From Hymenobacter sp. CRA2 (GTDB lineage Bacteria; Bacteroidota; Bacteroidia; Cytophagales; Hymenobacteraceae): DNA of 64,000 bases. The notes below the pieces were generated by a model, which was not told where the DNA came from, did not search any database, and worked only from the letters and a program-made list of their open reading frames with translations. Shown in pieces: positions 33,408-41,681 of this stretch. The stretch is from NCBI RefSeq assembly GCF_002007105.1, contig NZ_MVBC01000005.1, positions 1 to 64,000 of the forward strand, read 5' to 3'. How positions within the stretch are numbered: position 1 is the stretch's first letter; each line of letters opens with the position of its first letter. The translations under genes and the position numbers were made by a program.

Positions 33408-33609
33408 TGTCGTATTCAGTTAGTGAATGTGGGTGTCAATGTTGAGTAACCTGCTTACGCGGATTAGTCGCGCAAGGTAGCAGATTGGATGTCAAACATG
33501 CACCACGCCGGAAAGTTCAAATATCTGTTTCGAGCTATGCAGGTGGGGTAGCCGGCTGACGTTCTATCTTGCTCGGCATGCCGGACTGCCGTTCGGCTTG
33601 GTACCGCCT

Positions 33610-36600
33610 TTAAATCAGTTGGCAGGCGTCGATTTCCATCTCGCGCATCTTGAAGATGAACGACTTAGGTTCGATGCGGTACTTGCGCGAGTAGGTGTCC
33701 ACCGTGAGGTGCTCGTGGGGCTCGGCAAACTTGATTTCCAGCTTCTTTGAGCCGGCGCACTCCTCCACAGCAGCCATAAAGCGGTCCATGAAGGGCTCAG
33801 TGATGGTGCGCAGGTCGAGCTGCACGCGCACGCCGCCGGCCAGCTTCTCGGCCACGTTGAAGAGCGGCTCCATCGTCATGATCTTGAACTCGAACTGGTC
33901 GGAGTCGCGGAAGCGGGGGGCGTACTTGCCGCGGATGAACATGGGCGGTACCTGCTCCTTGTCGTAGTTGCGCGGGTTGATGATGTTGGAAAACTTCGTG
34001 TAATCGTCGCGGAACAGCGCCAGGTTCAGCGAGGAGTCGTAGTCTTCGATGTTGAAGGAGACGAAGGGCTGTCCGGTCTTGGTGGTCTTGAACATCACGT
34101 TCGAAATCAGCCCGGCCACGTTGATGTCGCGGTTCTTGTACGTCTCGATCTTCTCCAGCGAGCAGGTGCAATAGGAGTCGATTTCCAGCTTGAAGTCGTC
34201 GAGCGGATGGCCGGAGAGGTAGAAGCCCACCACTTCCTTTTCGCGGCGCAGCTGCTCGGTAGCAGGCCAGGGCTCCATGTCTGGCACCTTGGGCAGGGGC
34301 ATGGCCACGGCCCCAAAGGCGCCGCCGCCGAACAAGCTCTGCTGGGCCGAATCCTTATCAGCTTGGTGCTGCTGGCCCAGCTTCACGGCCTTGTCGATGA
34401 GGTTCTGGTCGCCGGCGGGGGCTTCCACGAACTGCCGGCGGTGATAACGCTCAAACGAATCGAAGGCGCCGGACAAGGCTAGGCTTTCAAAGGTTTTCTT
34501 GTTCACCGCCCGCAGGTTCACGCGCTTGGCGAAGTCGAAAATATCCGAGTACGGGCCCTTTTTCTCCCGCTCGGCTACGATGTTCTCGATGGCCGCCTCG
34601 CCGGCGCCCTTCACGGCGGCCATGCCGAAGCGGATCTGGCCCTTCTCGTTCACGTTGAACTTCAGCACCGATTCGTTCACGTCAGGACCGAGTACCTGCA
34701 CGCCCTGCCGGCGGGCTTCCTCGATGAAGAAGGTCACCTTCTTGATGTCCGACATGTTGTTGGTGAGCACGGCAGCCATGTACTCGGCGGGGTAGTTGGC
34801 CTTGAGGTAGCCCGTCTGGTAGGCCACCACCGAATAAGCGGCGGAGTGGGAGCGGTTGAAGCCGTAGGCCGCAAACTTCTCCATCACGTCGAAGACCTCG
34901 TTGGCTTTCTTCTCCTTGATGCCGTGCAGCTCCGCGGCGCCTTTGCAGAATTTCTCCCGCTCCAGTGCCATCTTCTTCATGTCCTTCTTACCCATGGCGC
35001 GGCGCAGCAGGTCGGCGCCGCCGAGGGAGTAGCCGGCCAGAATCTGGGCAGCCTGCATGATCTGCTCCTGGTACACCATGATGCCCTGGGAGTAGTTCAG
35101 GATGGGCTCCAGCAGCTCGTGCGGGTATTCCACTTCCTCGCGCCCGTGCTTGCGGTTGATGAAGTTCGGAATGAACTGCATAGGGCCCGGGCGGTAGAGG
35201 GCGTTCATGGCAATCAGGTCCTCGATGTTGGTGGGCTTGAGGTCCTTGAGGTACATGCGCATGCCCTCGGATTCGAACTGGAACGTGCCGATGGTGTCGC
35301 CGCGCTGGTACAGCTCGTAGGTCTTCGGGTCGTCCAGCGGAATGTCGTCGATGTTGATATCGACGCCGTGGTTTTTCTTGATGAGCGTGAGAGCGTCCAC
35401 GATAATCGTGAGCGTCTTCAGCCCCAGAAAGTCCATTTTCAGCATCCCCGCCGACTCGATGACCTTGCCATCGAACTGCGTGACGAGCAGGTCCGAATCC
35501 TTTGAAGTCGAAACGGGGATATACTTCGTGATATCGTCCGGGGCGATGATGACGCCGGCGGCGTGGATGCCGGTGTTGCGCACCGAGCCTTCCAGCTTGT
35601 GGGCCAAGCGCAGGATGTGGCCGCGCAGGTTGTCGGGGGCCTCGTCGCGCAGGATGTAGTCCAGCTCCGGGTTTTCGGCGAAGGCGTCGTTGAGCGTGGT
35701 GCCAGGCTTTTCAGGCACCATCTTGGTCAGTTCGTTGGTCTGCGGCAGCGGCAGCTCCATGGCGCGGGCCACGTCCTTGATCGAGGACTTCGCGGCCATC
35801 GTACCGAAGGTAATGATCTGGGCCACCTGCGTCTTGCCGTACTTGTCCACCACGTAGTCGATGACGCGCTGGCGGTTCACGTCGTCGAAGTCGATGTCGA
35901 TATCAGGCATCGACACGCGCTCCGGGTTCAGGAAACGCTCGAACAGCAGCGAGTACTTGATGGGGTCGATGTTGGTGATGCCCACGCAGTAGGCCACCGC
36001 CGAGCCGGCCGCCGAGCCACGGCCCGGCCCCACGGCCACGCCCATGTCGCGGCCCTTGTTGATAAAGTCCTGGGTGATGAGGAAGTAGCCGGCGAAGCCC
36101 ATCGTCTGGATGATGCGCAGCTCGTAGTCCAGGCGCTCCTCTATTTCGGGCGTGCGCTCGGCGTAGCGAGGCGGCTTGGTCATCGTCACGATGCCTTTGC
36201 CCGCACTCGGCCCGAAAGCCCCGACGTAGGTCAGTTCGCGCAGAAACTCGTCCGCGTTGGCGAAAGGCGCGGGAATGGGGAAGTTGGGCAGCAGGATGTC
36301 ACGCTGCAGCTTGGGCGGCGTGATTTTATCAACGATTTCGTTGGTGTTGTCCAGGCTTTCGGGCACGTCGGCGAAGAGCACGCCCATTTCCGCCTGGGTC
36401 TTGAAATAGAACTGGTCGTTGGGGAAGCCGAAACGCGTTTTGGGCTTGGGCATCTGCATTTCCTCGTCGATGCGCATGAGCTGGCGACGCACGGAGTCGT
36501 CGCGGCCAGCCAGGGGGCGCAGGTTGTCGAGGTGGTCGTAGAGCACCTTATTTTCACCCGACACGAGGCGGAAGTACTTGGTCTGGAAGTCGCCCACGGG

Positions 36601-37326
36601 GATGCTGTGCTCCTCGCCGGTGTTCACGCACAAAAGCAAGTCGTGCGGGGCAAAGTCCGTCTGGTCGACGTAGTGCGAGTCGTTGGTGGCAATGACCTTG
36701 ACGTTGTACTTCCGGGCCCAGCGCAGCAGCGTCTGGTTGAGGTCCTCCTGGCTTTTGCCGGTGTTGTCGATATTCTCGATACCGTGGCGCTGGATTTCGA
36801 TGTAGTAATCCTCGCCGAACACGTCGAGCCACCACTTCAGCTTTTCCTCGGCTTCGGCTTCGGTTTTCCACAGCAGCGCCTGCGGAATCTCGGCGCCGAT
36901 GCAGCACGACGTGGCAATCAGCCCCTCGTGGTACTGCAGCAGCAGTTCCTTGTCGATGCGCGGGTACTTCGAGTACGTGCCCTCGATAAAGCTCATGGAG
37001 CAGAGCTTGGCTAGGTTCTGGTAGCCAGCCTGGTCCTTGGCCAGCAGCAGCTGGTGGTGGCGCACGTCCCGTTCGCCCTTTTCGCGGCTGAACTGCTTTT
37101 TGTGCCGGTCCTCCACCAAATAAAACTCGCAGCCCACGATGGGCTTCACGTTGTACTTATTGGCTTCGGCCACGAAGTTGAACGCCCCGAACATGTTGCC
37201 GTGGTCCGTCAGCGCTACGGCGGGCATACCGTCCTTCTGGGCCTTTTTCATCAGCGCGCTGATGCTGGCCTGGCCGTCGAGCAGAGAGTATTGGGTGTGG
37301 CAGTGCAGGTGCGAGAACGTGGGCAT
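33610..37326 (-). CDS. dnaE: DNA polymerase III subunit alpha
   Basis: A 1238-aa replicative polymerase. The N-terminal PHP domain begins FSHLHCHTQYSLLDGQ and has LTDHGNMFGAF. The polymerase domain has VGPGRGSAAGSAVAYCVGI and the catalytic PDIDIDFDD near residues 476-482. The Thumb/Fingers part (QMMVYQEQ-like GIMVYQEQIMQAA), the HhH-bearing region and a C-terminal OB fold (INVAGLISNVMFKTTKTG) follow. The length and order fit the DnaE1 type without an intein. ATG 37326 was chosen; a TTG two codons upstream is also possible. A 12-base palindrome GGTAA-AG-TTACC lies at 37366-37377, in the promoter region. Confidence 0.96.
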   Translation of the reverse strand: MPTFSHLHCHTQYSLLDGQASISALMKKAQKDGMPAVALTDHGNMFGAFNFVAEANKYNVKPIVGCEFYLVEDRHKKQFSREKGERDVRHHQLLLAKDQAGYQNLAKLCSMSFIEGTYSKYPRIDKELLLQYHEGLIATSCCIGAEIPQALLWKTEAEAEEKLKWWLDVFGEDYYIEIQRHGIENIDNTGKSQEDLNQTLLRWARKYNVKVIATNDSHYVDQTDFAPHDLLLCVNTGEEHSIPVGDFQTKYFRLVSGENKVLYDHLDNLRPLAGRDDSVRRQLMRIDEEMQMPKPKTRFGFPNDQFYFKTQAEMGVLFADVPESLDNTNEIVDKITPPKLQRDILLPNFPIPAPFANADEFLRELTYVGAFGPSAGKGIVTMTKPPRYAERTPEIEERLDYELRIIQTMGFAGYFLITQDFINKGRDMGVAVGPGRGSAAGSAVAYCVGITNIDPIKYSLLFERFLNPERVSMPDIDIDFDDVNRQRVIDYVVDKYGKTQVAQIITFGTMAAKSSIKDVARAMELPLPQTNELTKMVPEKPGTTLNDAFAENPELDYILRDEAPDNLRGHILRLAHKLEGSVRNTGIHAAGVIIAPDDITKYIPVSTSKDSDLLVTQFDGKVIESAGMLKMDFLGLKTLTIIVDALTLIKKNHGVDINIDDIPLDDPKTYELYQRGDTIGTFQFESEGMRMYLKDLKPTNIEDLIAMNALYRPGPMQFIPNFINRKHGREEVEYPHELLEPILNYSQGIMVYQEQIMQAAQILAGYSLGGADLLRRAMGKKDMKKMALEREKFCKGAAELHGIKEKKANEVFDVMEKFAAYGFNRSHSAAYSVVAYQTGYLKANYPAEYMAAVLTNNMSDIKKVTFFIEEARRQGVQVLGPDVNESVLKFNVNEKGQIRFGMAAVKGAGEAAIENIVAEREKKGPYSDIFDFAKRVNLRAVNKKTFESLALSGAFDSFERYHRRQFVEAPAGDQNLIDKAVKLGQQHQADKDSAQQSLFGGGAFGAVAMPLPKVPDMEPWPATEQLRREKEVVGFYLSGHPLDDFKLEIDSYCTCSLEKIETYKNRDINVAGLISNVMFKTTKTGQPFVSFNIEDYDSSLNLALFRDDYTKFSNIINPRNYDKEQVPPMFIRGKYAPRFRDSDQFEFKIMTMEPLFNVAEKLAGGVRVQLDLRTITEPFMDRFMAAVEECAGSKKLEIKFAEPHEHLTVDTYSRKYRIEPKSFIFKMREMEIDACQLI

Positions 37327-37435
37327 GGGCAAGCGGCGTCGAGCGCGTTAGTGCGCCAAACGGAAGGTAAAGTTACCGCCGCAGCGGGGGAAAGGAAACG
37401 TTGCGGAGGCGGGAGTTTTTGCGTATCGGAGTAAA

Positions 37436-37470
37436 CAGAAAAGGATGGTTTTTGGAGCCATCCTTTTCTG
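37436..37470 (-). terminator. Terminator of the decayed T9SS gene
   Basis: A perfect 13-bp stem (37436-37448 with 37458-37470), followed on the minus strand by TTTAC. It lies 20 bases after the TAA of the pseudogene at 37491, as expected for the original gene. Confidence 0.7.
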
Positions 37471-37490
37471 CTTCAGTTCGCATGCCGGTG

Positions 37491-38190
37491 TTATCTGAGG
37501 GCCAGGCGCTGCATTGCCGCCGGCACACCCGGGCGGACTACGCGCAGCGCATAGACCAGGAAGTCAGCCCAGCAATGACAAGCTCTGCATCACCTGCGGG
37601 GAGAGCAAAACGGTGCACCAGCCGTCCTTGTATTGTGCTGAGGGTGTGTACCGCGGTGGGACCTGGGGCTAAGCGAAACGATTGAGCCCGCCAGGGGGTT
37701 GGGCCAAGCTAGCGGTAGCGCCGCGCGTAGCCGGGGCAGTAGCTAGAATTCGGTTTTGGTTAAAGCGCACGTACGCTCCTTGCGTGGTTGAAAAGGCGGA
37801 GGTTGCCACTCAGTCCAGGTCGCCGTCGGCTTCTGTATCGCCCAGCGCCTAGGAGTTGATATAGAGGTGCCCGCGGGGCGTTTGGCTGCTGCCGCTGAAG
37901 TTACCCTGGCCGTCGTTTTCGCGAACCGTTACGGCTTGGTCGAGCCAAGTGCCGGTGAGCAAGTCTAGGTCGCCGAGCTGAAGCGCCATGGGGGCCGTGC
38001 TGCCGGCAGGTAGAGCCGTGTTTGGTGCAACGCCGCCGCAGCCGTCACCGAAGAAGGTGAGAATGGTGCTGCTCGGCAAATGCGGCACCAGCGGGCCGAG
38101 CTAAGGGTGGGTATTTGGGCGAAGGCGCCGCCCGCAACAGTGACCATCAGCACGGCGGAGGGCAGTACGGAGTATAAGTTTGCGCATCGG
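37491..38190 (-). pseudogene. Decayed T9SS-secreted FG-GAP/VCBS repeat protein
   Basis: The minus strand holds disconnected pieces of one gene in order. Near 38150 there is a signal peptide end (MVTVAGGAFAQIPTL). In a shifted frame the segment LQLGDLDLLTGTWLDQAVTV follows, then ENDGQGNFSG, a stop, ALGDTEADGDLD (an FG-GAP motif), a second stop and VRFNQNR. Nearer 37600 there is QGRLVHRFALPAGDAELVIA, and in the next frame YALRVVRPGVPAAMQRLALR ending at TAA 37493-37491, which is a T9SS sorting-domain tail. At least two in-frame stops and two frameshifts break it, and it is far shorter than intact relatives. It was once a surface or secreted protein. Confidence 0.7.
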
Positions 38191-38276
38191 AATACAGCTG
38201 GGACCAACACCAGGAACGAACATTCCCAACCGTATGACCGGCAAAGGCCCGCAGGCGTTGCAGCCACCTCCCGATT

Positions 38277-38756
38277 TTACCGCGTGGCCGCGTCGGCCGG
38301 CAGCAGCTCCGCTAGCCGGGCATCGTTGAAGCGCTGCAGGGCGGTTTCCAGCGCCGGGTTACGTACAGTGCGGTCCGGTATCTTGGCCGCGGCCGGCGTT
38401 TGCAGAATGGCTTGCTGTTCTTGTCGCCACGGGCCTTGTTGCAGGCGCTTCAGCAAGGCCTGGCGCTCGGCGGCGGGTAGCGTGGGCTGCAGGTGTGCCA
38501 GCTCCAGACGCAGAGCTTTGCGGCGGGCGCCAAACTCCTCGGTGGCCGTGCTCAACAGGCTGATGGCGCGGCCGTCGCCCGGGGCTTCGTAGATGGCGCG
38601 CAGCCGCTGGGTGAGGTCAGCGTAATACTGCTGCACGCGCGCCTCGACGGTATTGGCCGCAACCAGGTCGGGCTTCGGGACTGGAGTTGTAGGCTTGGTT
38701 TGGGCGTGCAGGGCGGTAGCCAACAGTAGGAGCGCAGGAAGCAAGCCGATTTTCAT
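38277..38756 (-). CDS. Exported hypothetical protein, helical
   Basis: A 159-aa protein that I do not recognise. Residues 1-19 form a clear signal peptide (LLPALLLLATALHAQ). The mature part is mostly charged helix (VEARVQQYYADLTQRLRAIY, RRKALRLELAHLQPTLP, AERQALLKRLQQG) and has no Cys, repeat or membrane segment. It follows the decayed T9SS gene on the same strand at a distance of about 90 bases. Codon use looks like that of its neighbours, so it is probably a real periplasmic protein. Confidence 0.6.
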   Translation of the reverse strand: MKIGLLPALLLLATALHAQTKPTTPVPKPDLVAANTVEARVQQYYADLTQRLRAIYEAPGDGRAISLLSTATEEFGARRKALRLELAHLQPTLPAAERQALLKRLQQGPWRQEQQAILQTPAAAKIPDRTVRNPALETALQRFNDARLAELLPADAATR

Positions 38757-39148
38757 AGTAATGAAGGAGCTAGGTGCAACTGCCCTTAATGTGGTAGAAG
38801 AAAAGGCCGGGCAGTACTTTAAGAGCTGGTCTTTAAACGAGGCGTCGACCCCAAGTAGTGCCGTACGCGGCCGGTGCTAGTCCGTTTTATTATTAATAGT
38901 TGCACCAAACGGCTTCCGCCGCGCGTTGAAGTACTACCTCTGCACCATGCCCATGCCGCAAGGCCGCTTGAAAAAGCCTTACCTTGTCCACATGCTCCGG
39001 GCTTCTGCCCGTTTTGATTCGGCCTCCGGCCGAAGCTATTCGTTTACTTGCCTTAGCTTCGTCGCTGGCCGCGGCCGCGAATCCGATGCATTTACCATCA
39101 GCTCACTACTCACTGATGCCGGCTCGCTAGTGCGTCCGAATCCAGCCC
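38757..39148. other. Intergenic region between the hypothetical protein and the desaturase gene
   Basis: 392 bases that separate two divergent genes. I see no supported gene. A small perfect hairpin, TTCGGCC-TCC-GGCCGAA, lies at 39018-39034, preceded by GTTTTGA and followed by an AT-richer stretch (CTATTCGTTTACTTG) that could hold the desaturase promoter. No exact -7 box was found. Confidence 0.4.
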
Positions 39149-40216
39149 ATGAAGACTTTTGTTGCCCTTTCGGACCCGACTTACCAGGAGCCAGCCCAGC
39201 GTTCCGCTTTCAATCAGTGGCTGTTGGGTCTTATCAACGATAAGCGCGACCTGCCCTTCGTGCACCTCACGCTGCAAATCAGCGCGACGCTGCTGCCGCT
39301 GGCTGCGCTGATGTTTGTGCCTGGCCTGCCGGGCTGGGCGTGGTGGCCGGCGGCCGTGGCCTACCAGTTTCTGAACAACTTCACTTTCAAAGGGCCGTTC
39401 GGGCTGATGCTGCACTGCACCAGCCACCGGGCCTTGTTTAAGAAGGAATACGGTTTCCTGAACCACTACCTGCCCTGGGTTATTGGGCCGTTTTTCGGGC
39501 AGACGCCGGAGACCTACTATGCCCACCATATGGGCATGCACCACGCCGAAAACAACCTGGAGGAGGACAAAAGCTCCACCATGCACTACCAGCGCGACTC
39601 GGTGCGCGGTTTTCTGCACTACCTGGGCACGTTTGTGATGCTGGGCATCTTTCACCTCGCGCACTACTTCATCAAGAAGCGCAAGATGAAACTGCTGCTG
39701 CGCTCGGTGCGCGGCGAAGTGCTTTACGCCCTGATGTGCGTAGGGCTGTGGCTGGTCAATTGGCCCGCTACGCTGGTGGTATTTGTGCTGCCTTTCCTGA
39801 TTTCGCGCGTCATCATGATGCTCGGCAACTGGACTCAGCACGCCTTTGTGGACGGCAACGACCCCGGCAACGACTACACCAACAGCATCACCTGCATCAA
39901 TACCAAGTACAACCACAAGTGCTGGAACGACGGCTACCACGCCAGCCACCACCTGCGGCCCGCCCGCCACTGGACCGAGCACCCGGCCGCGTTCCAGAAA
40001 GACCTGCACAAGTACGTGCAAAACGATGCCATCGTATTCGACGGCATTCACTTCCTGCACGTGTTTGCTTGGCTGATGCTCAAGCGCTATGATTTGATGG
40101 CCAAGCACTTCGTAAACCTCGGCGACCGGTACAAGTCCGATGCGGAGGTCATCGAGCTGCTGAAAGCCCGCACACGCCGGATTCCACGCGTGCAGTCCCA
40201 GCTGGCAGCCGCGTAA
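39149..40216 (+). CDS. Membrane fatty acid desaturase
   Basis: A 355-aa membrane-bound di-iron desaturase. Three His boxes are present: H89-CTS-H93, HHMGMHH at 126-132, and HASHH near residues 270-280, followed by a further His pair (ARHWTEH). About four hydrophobic segments (residues 42-80, 105-118, 155-170, 195-225) arrange the boxes on the cytoplasmic face. It should introduce a double bond into fatty acyl chains or a related lipid. It is monocistronic with a strong terminator. The acyl substrate and position of desaturation cannot be told from sequence. Confidence 0.85.
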   Translation: MKTFVALSDPTYQEPAQRSAFNQWLLGLINDKRDLPFVHLTLQISATLLPLAALMFVPGLPGWAWWPAAVAYQFLNNFTFKGPFGLMLHCTSHRALFKKEYGFLNHYLPWVIGPFFGQTPETYYAHHMGMHHAENNLEEDKSSTMHYQRDSVRGFLHYLGTFVMLGIFHLAHYFIKKRKMKLLLRSVRGEVLYALMCVGLWLVNWPATLVVFVLPFLISRVIMMLGNWTQHAFVDGNDPGNDYTNSITCINTKYNHKCWNDGYHASHHLRPARHWTEHPAAFQKDLHKYVQNDAIVFDGIHFLHVFAWLMLKRYDLMAKHFVNLGDRYKSDAEVIELLKARTRRIPRVQSQLAAA

Positions 40217-40250
40217 ACAGGCGCATAGTCGCCTGGCATTGGCAAATCAA

Positions 40251-40292
40251 TAACGAAAAAGGCAGCCCTGCTCAGGGCTGCCTTTTTCGTTA
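40251..40292. terminator. Bidirectional terminator with a perfect 20-bp stem
   Basis: Arms 40251-40270 and 40273-40292 are perfect reverse complements separated by two bases. A5 and T5 runs lie inside the outer stem. It separates the desaturase gene from the converging oxidoreductase gene. Confidence 0.85.
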
Positions 40293-40313
40293 CAGCCGCG
40301 TGGCGGTAAGGCG

Positions 40314-41531
40314 TCAGCCACCTATGCGGTCGAAGCCGAACGTGTCGGCGAAGCGGTGGCGGCGACCGGTGAAGGTGTCGCGGATGATTTCGGCGGCCAG
40401 CAGGCTGTAGGTGGTGCCGTTGCCGCCGTAACCGAGGGCGAACTGCGTGCGCGGAAAGTCCTTGTGCGGGCCGATGTAGGGCAGGCCGTCGTCGGTTTCG
40501 CCGTACACGCCACCCCACACAAAGTCGCGGGTAAAGGGCACGTCGCAGGCAAACAGCTCCTGAAACTGGTCTTCCAGCTTGCTCACCTTGTGCTCCAGCA
40601 CGGCGTTCTGGAAAGTAGCCTGTTTGATGACCTCGTCGCGGCCGCCTACCATGACGCGGCCGTCGGGGGTAGTGCGCGTGTAGAGGTAGGGGCGGGCCGT
40701 TTCCCAGATCTGGGCGTTGCCGGTGGGCAGGCCCGGCATTTGCCCCGGCTGGCTGACCACCACGTAGGTCGAGTGCAGATTTACCAGGTCCTGCGGCACT
40801 AGGTTGTCGGCTTCGTAGCCGGTGCACACCACCACGTGGCGGGCGCGCACCCGATGCTCGCCGGCGTGCACGGTCACTGTTTGTCCATCGGCGGCTGGCT
40901 GAACCTGCTGTACGGGCGTGCGCTCAAAAGCTTGCAGGCCCTTGGCGGTAGCCTGCTGGAGCAGCGTGTGGGTGAGCTGATAGGGATTGAGTTGGGCCGT
41001 GTCGCCGGATAACAGCGAGGCCGGTGCCTGGAGCTGGTAGCGCCGCAGCAGTTCCTCACGCGTCAGGAAGTCCACGTCGATGCCGATACCGCGGCGGGCT
41101 TCGCCTTCGTCGGCTAGGTGCGCCACGTCCCGCTCGCGGCTGGCTAAGTAAAAGCTGCGGCAGTACTCGAAGCCGCAGTCAGTGGGCAACTCTTCGCGGC
41201 AGAGCCGGTGCAGGGCGTGCACCGCGTACACGTTGGCCAAATAGGCTTCGTTGGCACGCGCCACGCCCACCTTTTTGCGCAAATCAATCAGGTCTACGTC
41301 GAGCTCGTACTGGCACATGGCCGTGCTGGCCGAGGTGCTGCCCCCGCCGAGGTACCGGGCTTCGAGCAGTACGGTACGTAGCCCGGCCTGCGTCAGATAG
41401 TACCCGATAAGCGCCCCGGTGATGCCCCCGCCGATGATGACCACGTCGCTGCTGAGGTCCTGGGTCAATACGGAGTAGCGGACAAGTCCTTGCTCAGTAA
41501 GCCAGAACGGCTGGCCGGTAGTCAGAATCAT
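40314..41531 (-). CDS. FAD-dependent amino-acid oxidase-like protein (DadA/GlpO fold)
   Basis: A 405-aa DAO-family flavoprotein. The FAD-binding GxGxxG motif is in DVVIIGGGITGALIGYYLTQ, with the acidic end of strand 2 in LLEARYLGGGSTSAST. A second nucleotide-binding strand, HVVVCTGYEADNLVP, and the C-terminal GLPYIGPH and FALGYGGNGTTYS segments complete the fold. It should oxidise an amine or amino acid, passing electrons to O2 or a quinone. The substrate is not indicated by neighbours. ATG 41531 was chosen over an upstream start because it is 30 residues before the FAD motif, as in relatives. Confidence 0.85.
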   Translation of the reverse strand: MILTTGQPFWLTEQGLVRYSVLTQDLSSDVVIIGGGITGALIGYYLTQAGLRTVLLEARYLGGGSTSASTAMCQYELDVDLIDLRKKVGVARANEAYLANVYAVHALHRLCREELPTDCGFEYCRSFYLASRERDVAHLADEGEARRGIGIDVDFLTREELLRRYQLQAPASLLSGDTAQLNPYQLTHTLLQQATAKGLQAFERTPVQQVQPAADGQTVTVHAGEHRVRARHVVVCTGYEADNLVPQDLVNLHSTYVVVSQPGQMPGLPTGNAQIWETARPYLYTRTTPDGRVMVGGRDEVIKQATFQNAVLEHKVSKLEDQFQELFACDVPFTRDFVWGGVYGETDDGLPYIGPHKDFPRTQFALGYGGNGTTYSLLAAEIIRDTFTGRRHRFADTFGFDRIGG

Positions 41532-41626
41532 AGGTAACGAAGCCGCAATAACGGCCGGCAAAGCACCAACCGCGCTGGCTAAAACTTACGGCAAAACCGA
41601 CTCGGCCGTTTGGGACCCAACGAAAT

Positions 41627-41648
41627 AGGGCCACCCGAAGGCGGCCCT
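41627..41648 (-). terminator. Hairpin after the lytic transglycosylase gene
   Basis: A nine-base arm pair with one mismatch (41627-41635 with 41640-41648) and a four-base loop. On the minus strand it is followed by ATTTCG. A weak terminator candidate. Confidence 0.45.
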
Positions 41649-41681
41649 GTCAGCGTGAATCCCAGCACTACTTGGCACTAT

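Noticed and set aside
34846-37014. Long plus-strand frames opposite dnaE (219 and 483 codons)
   Set aside because: Shadow frames of a well-conserved polymerase gene; His/Val/Gly-rich without motifs.
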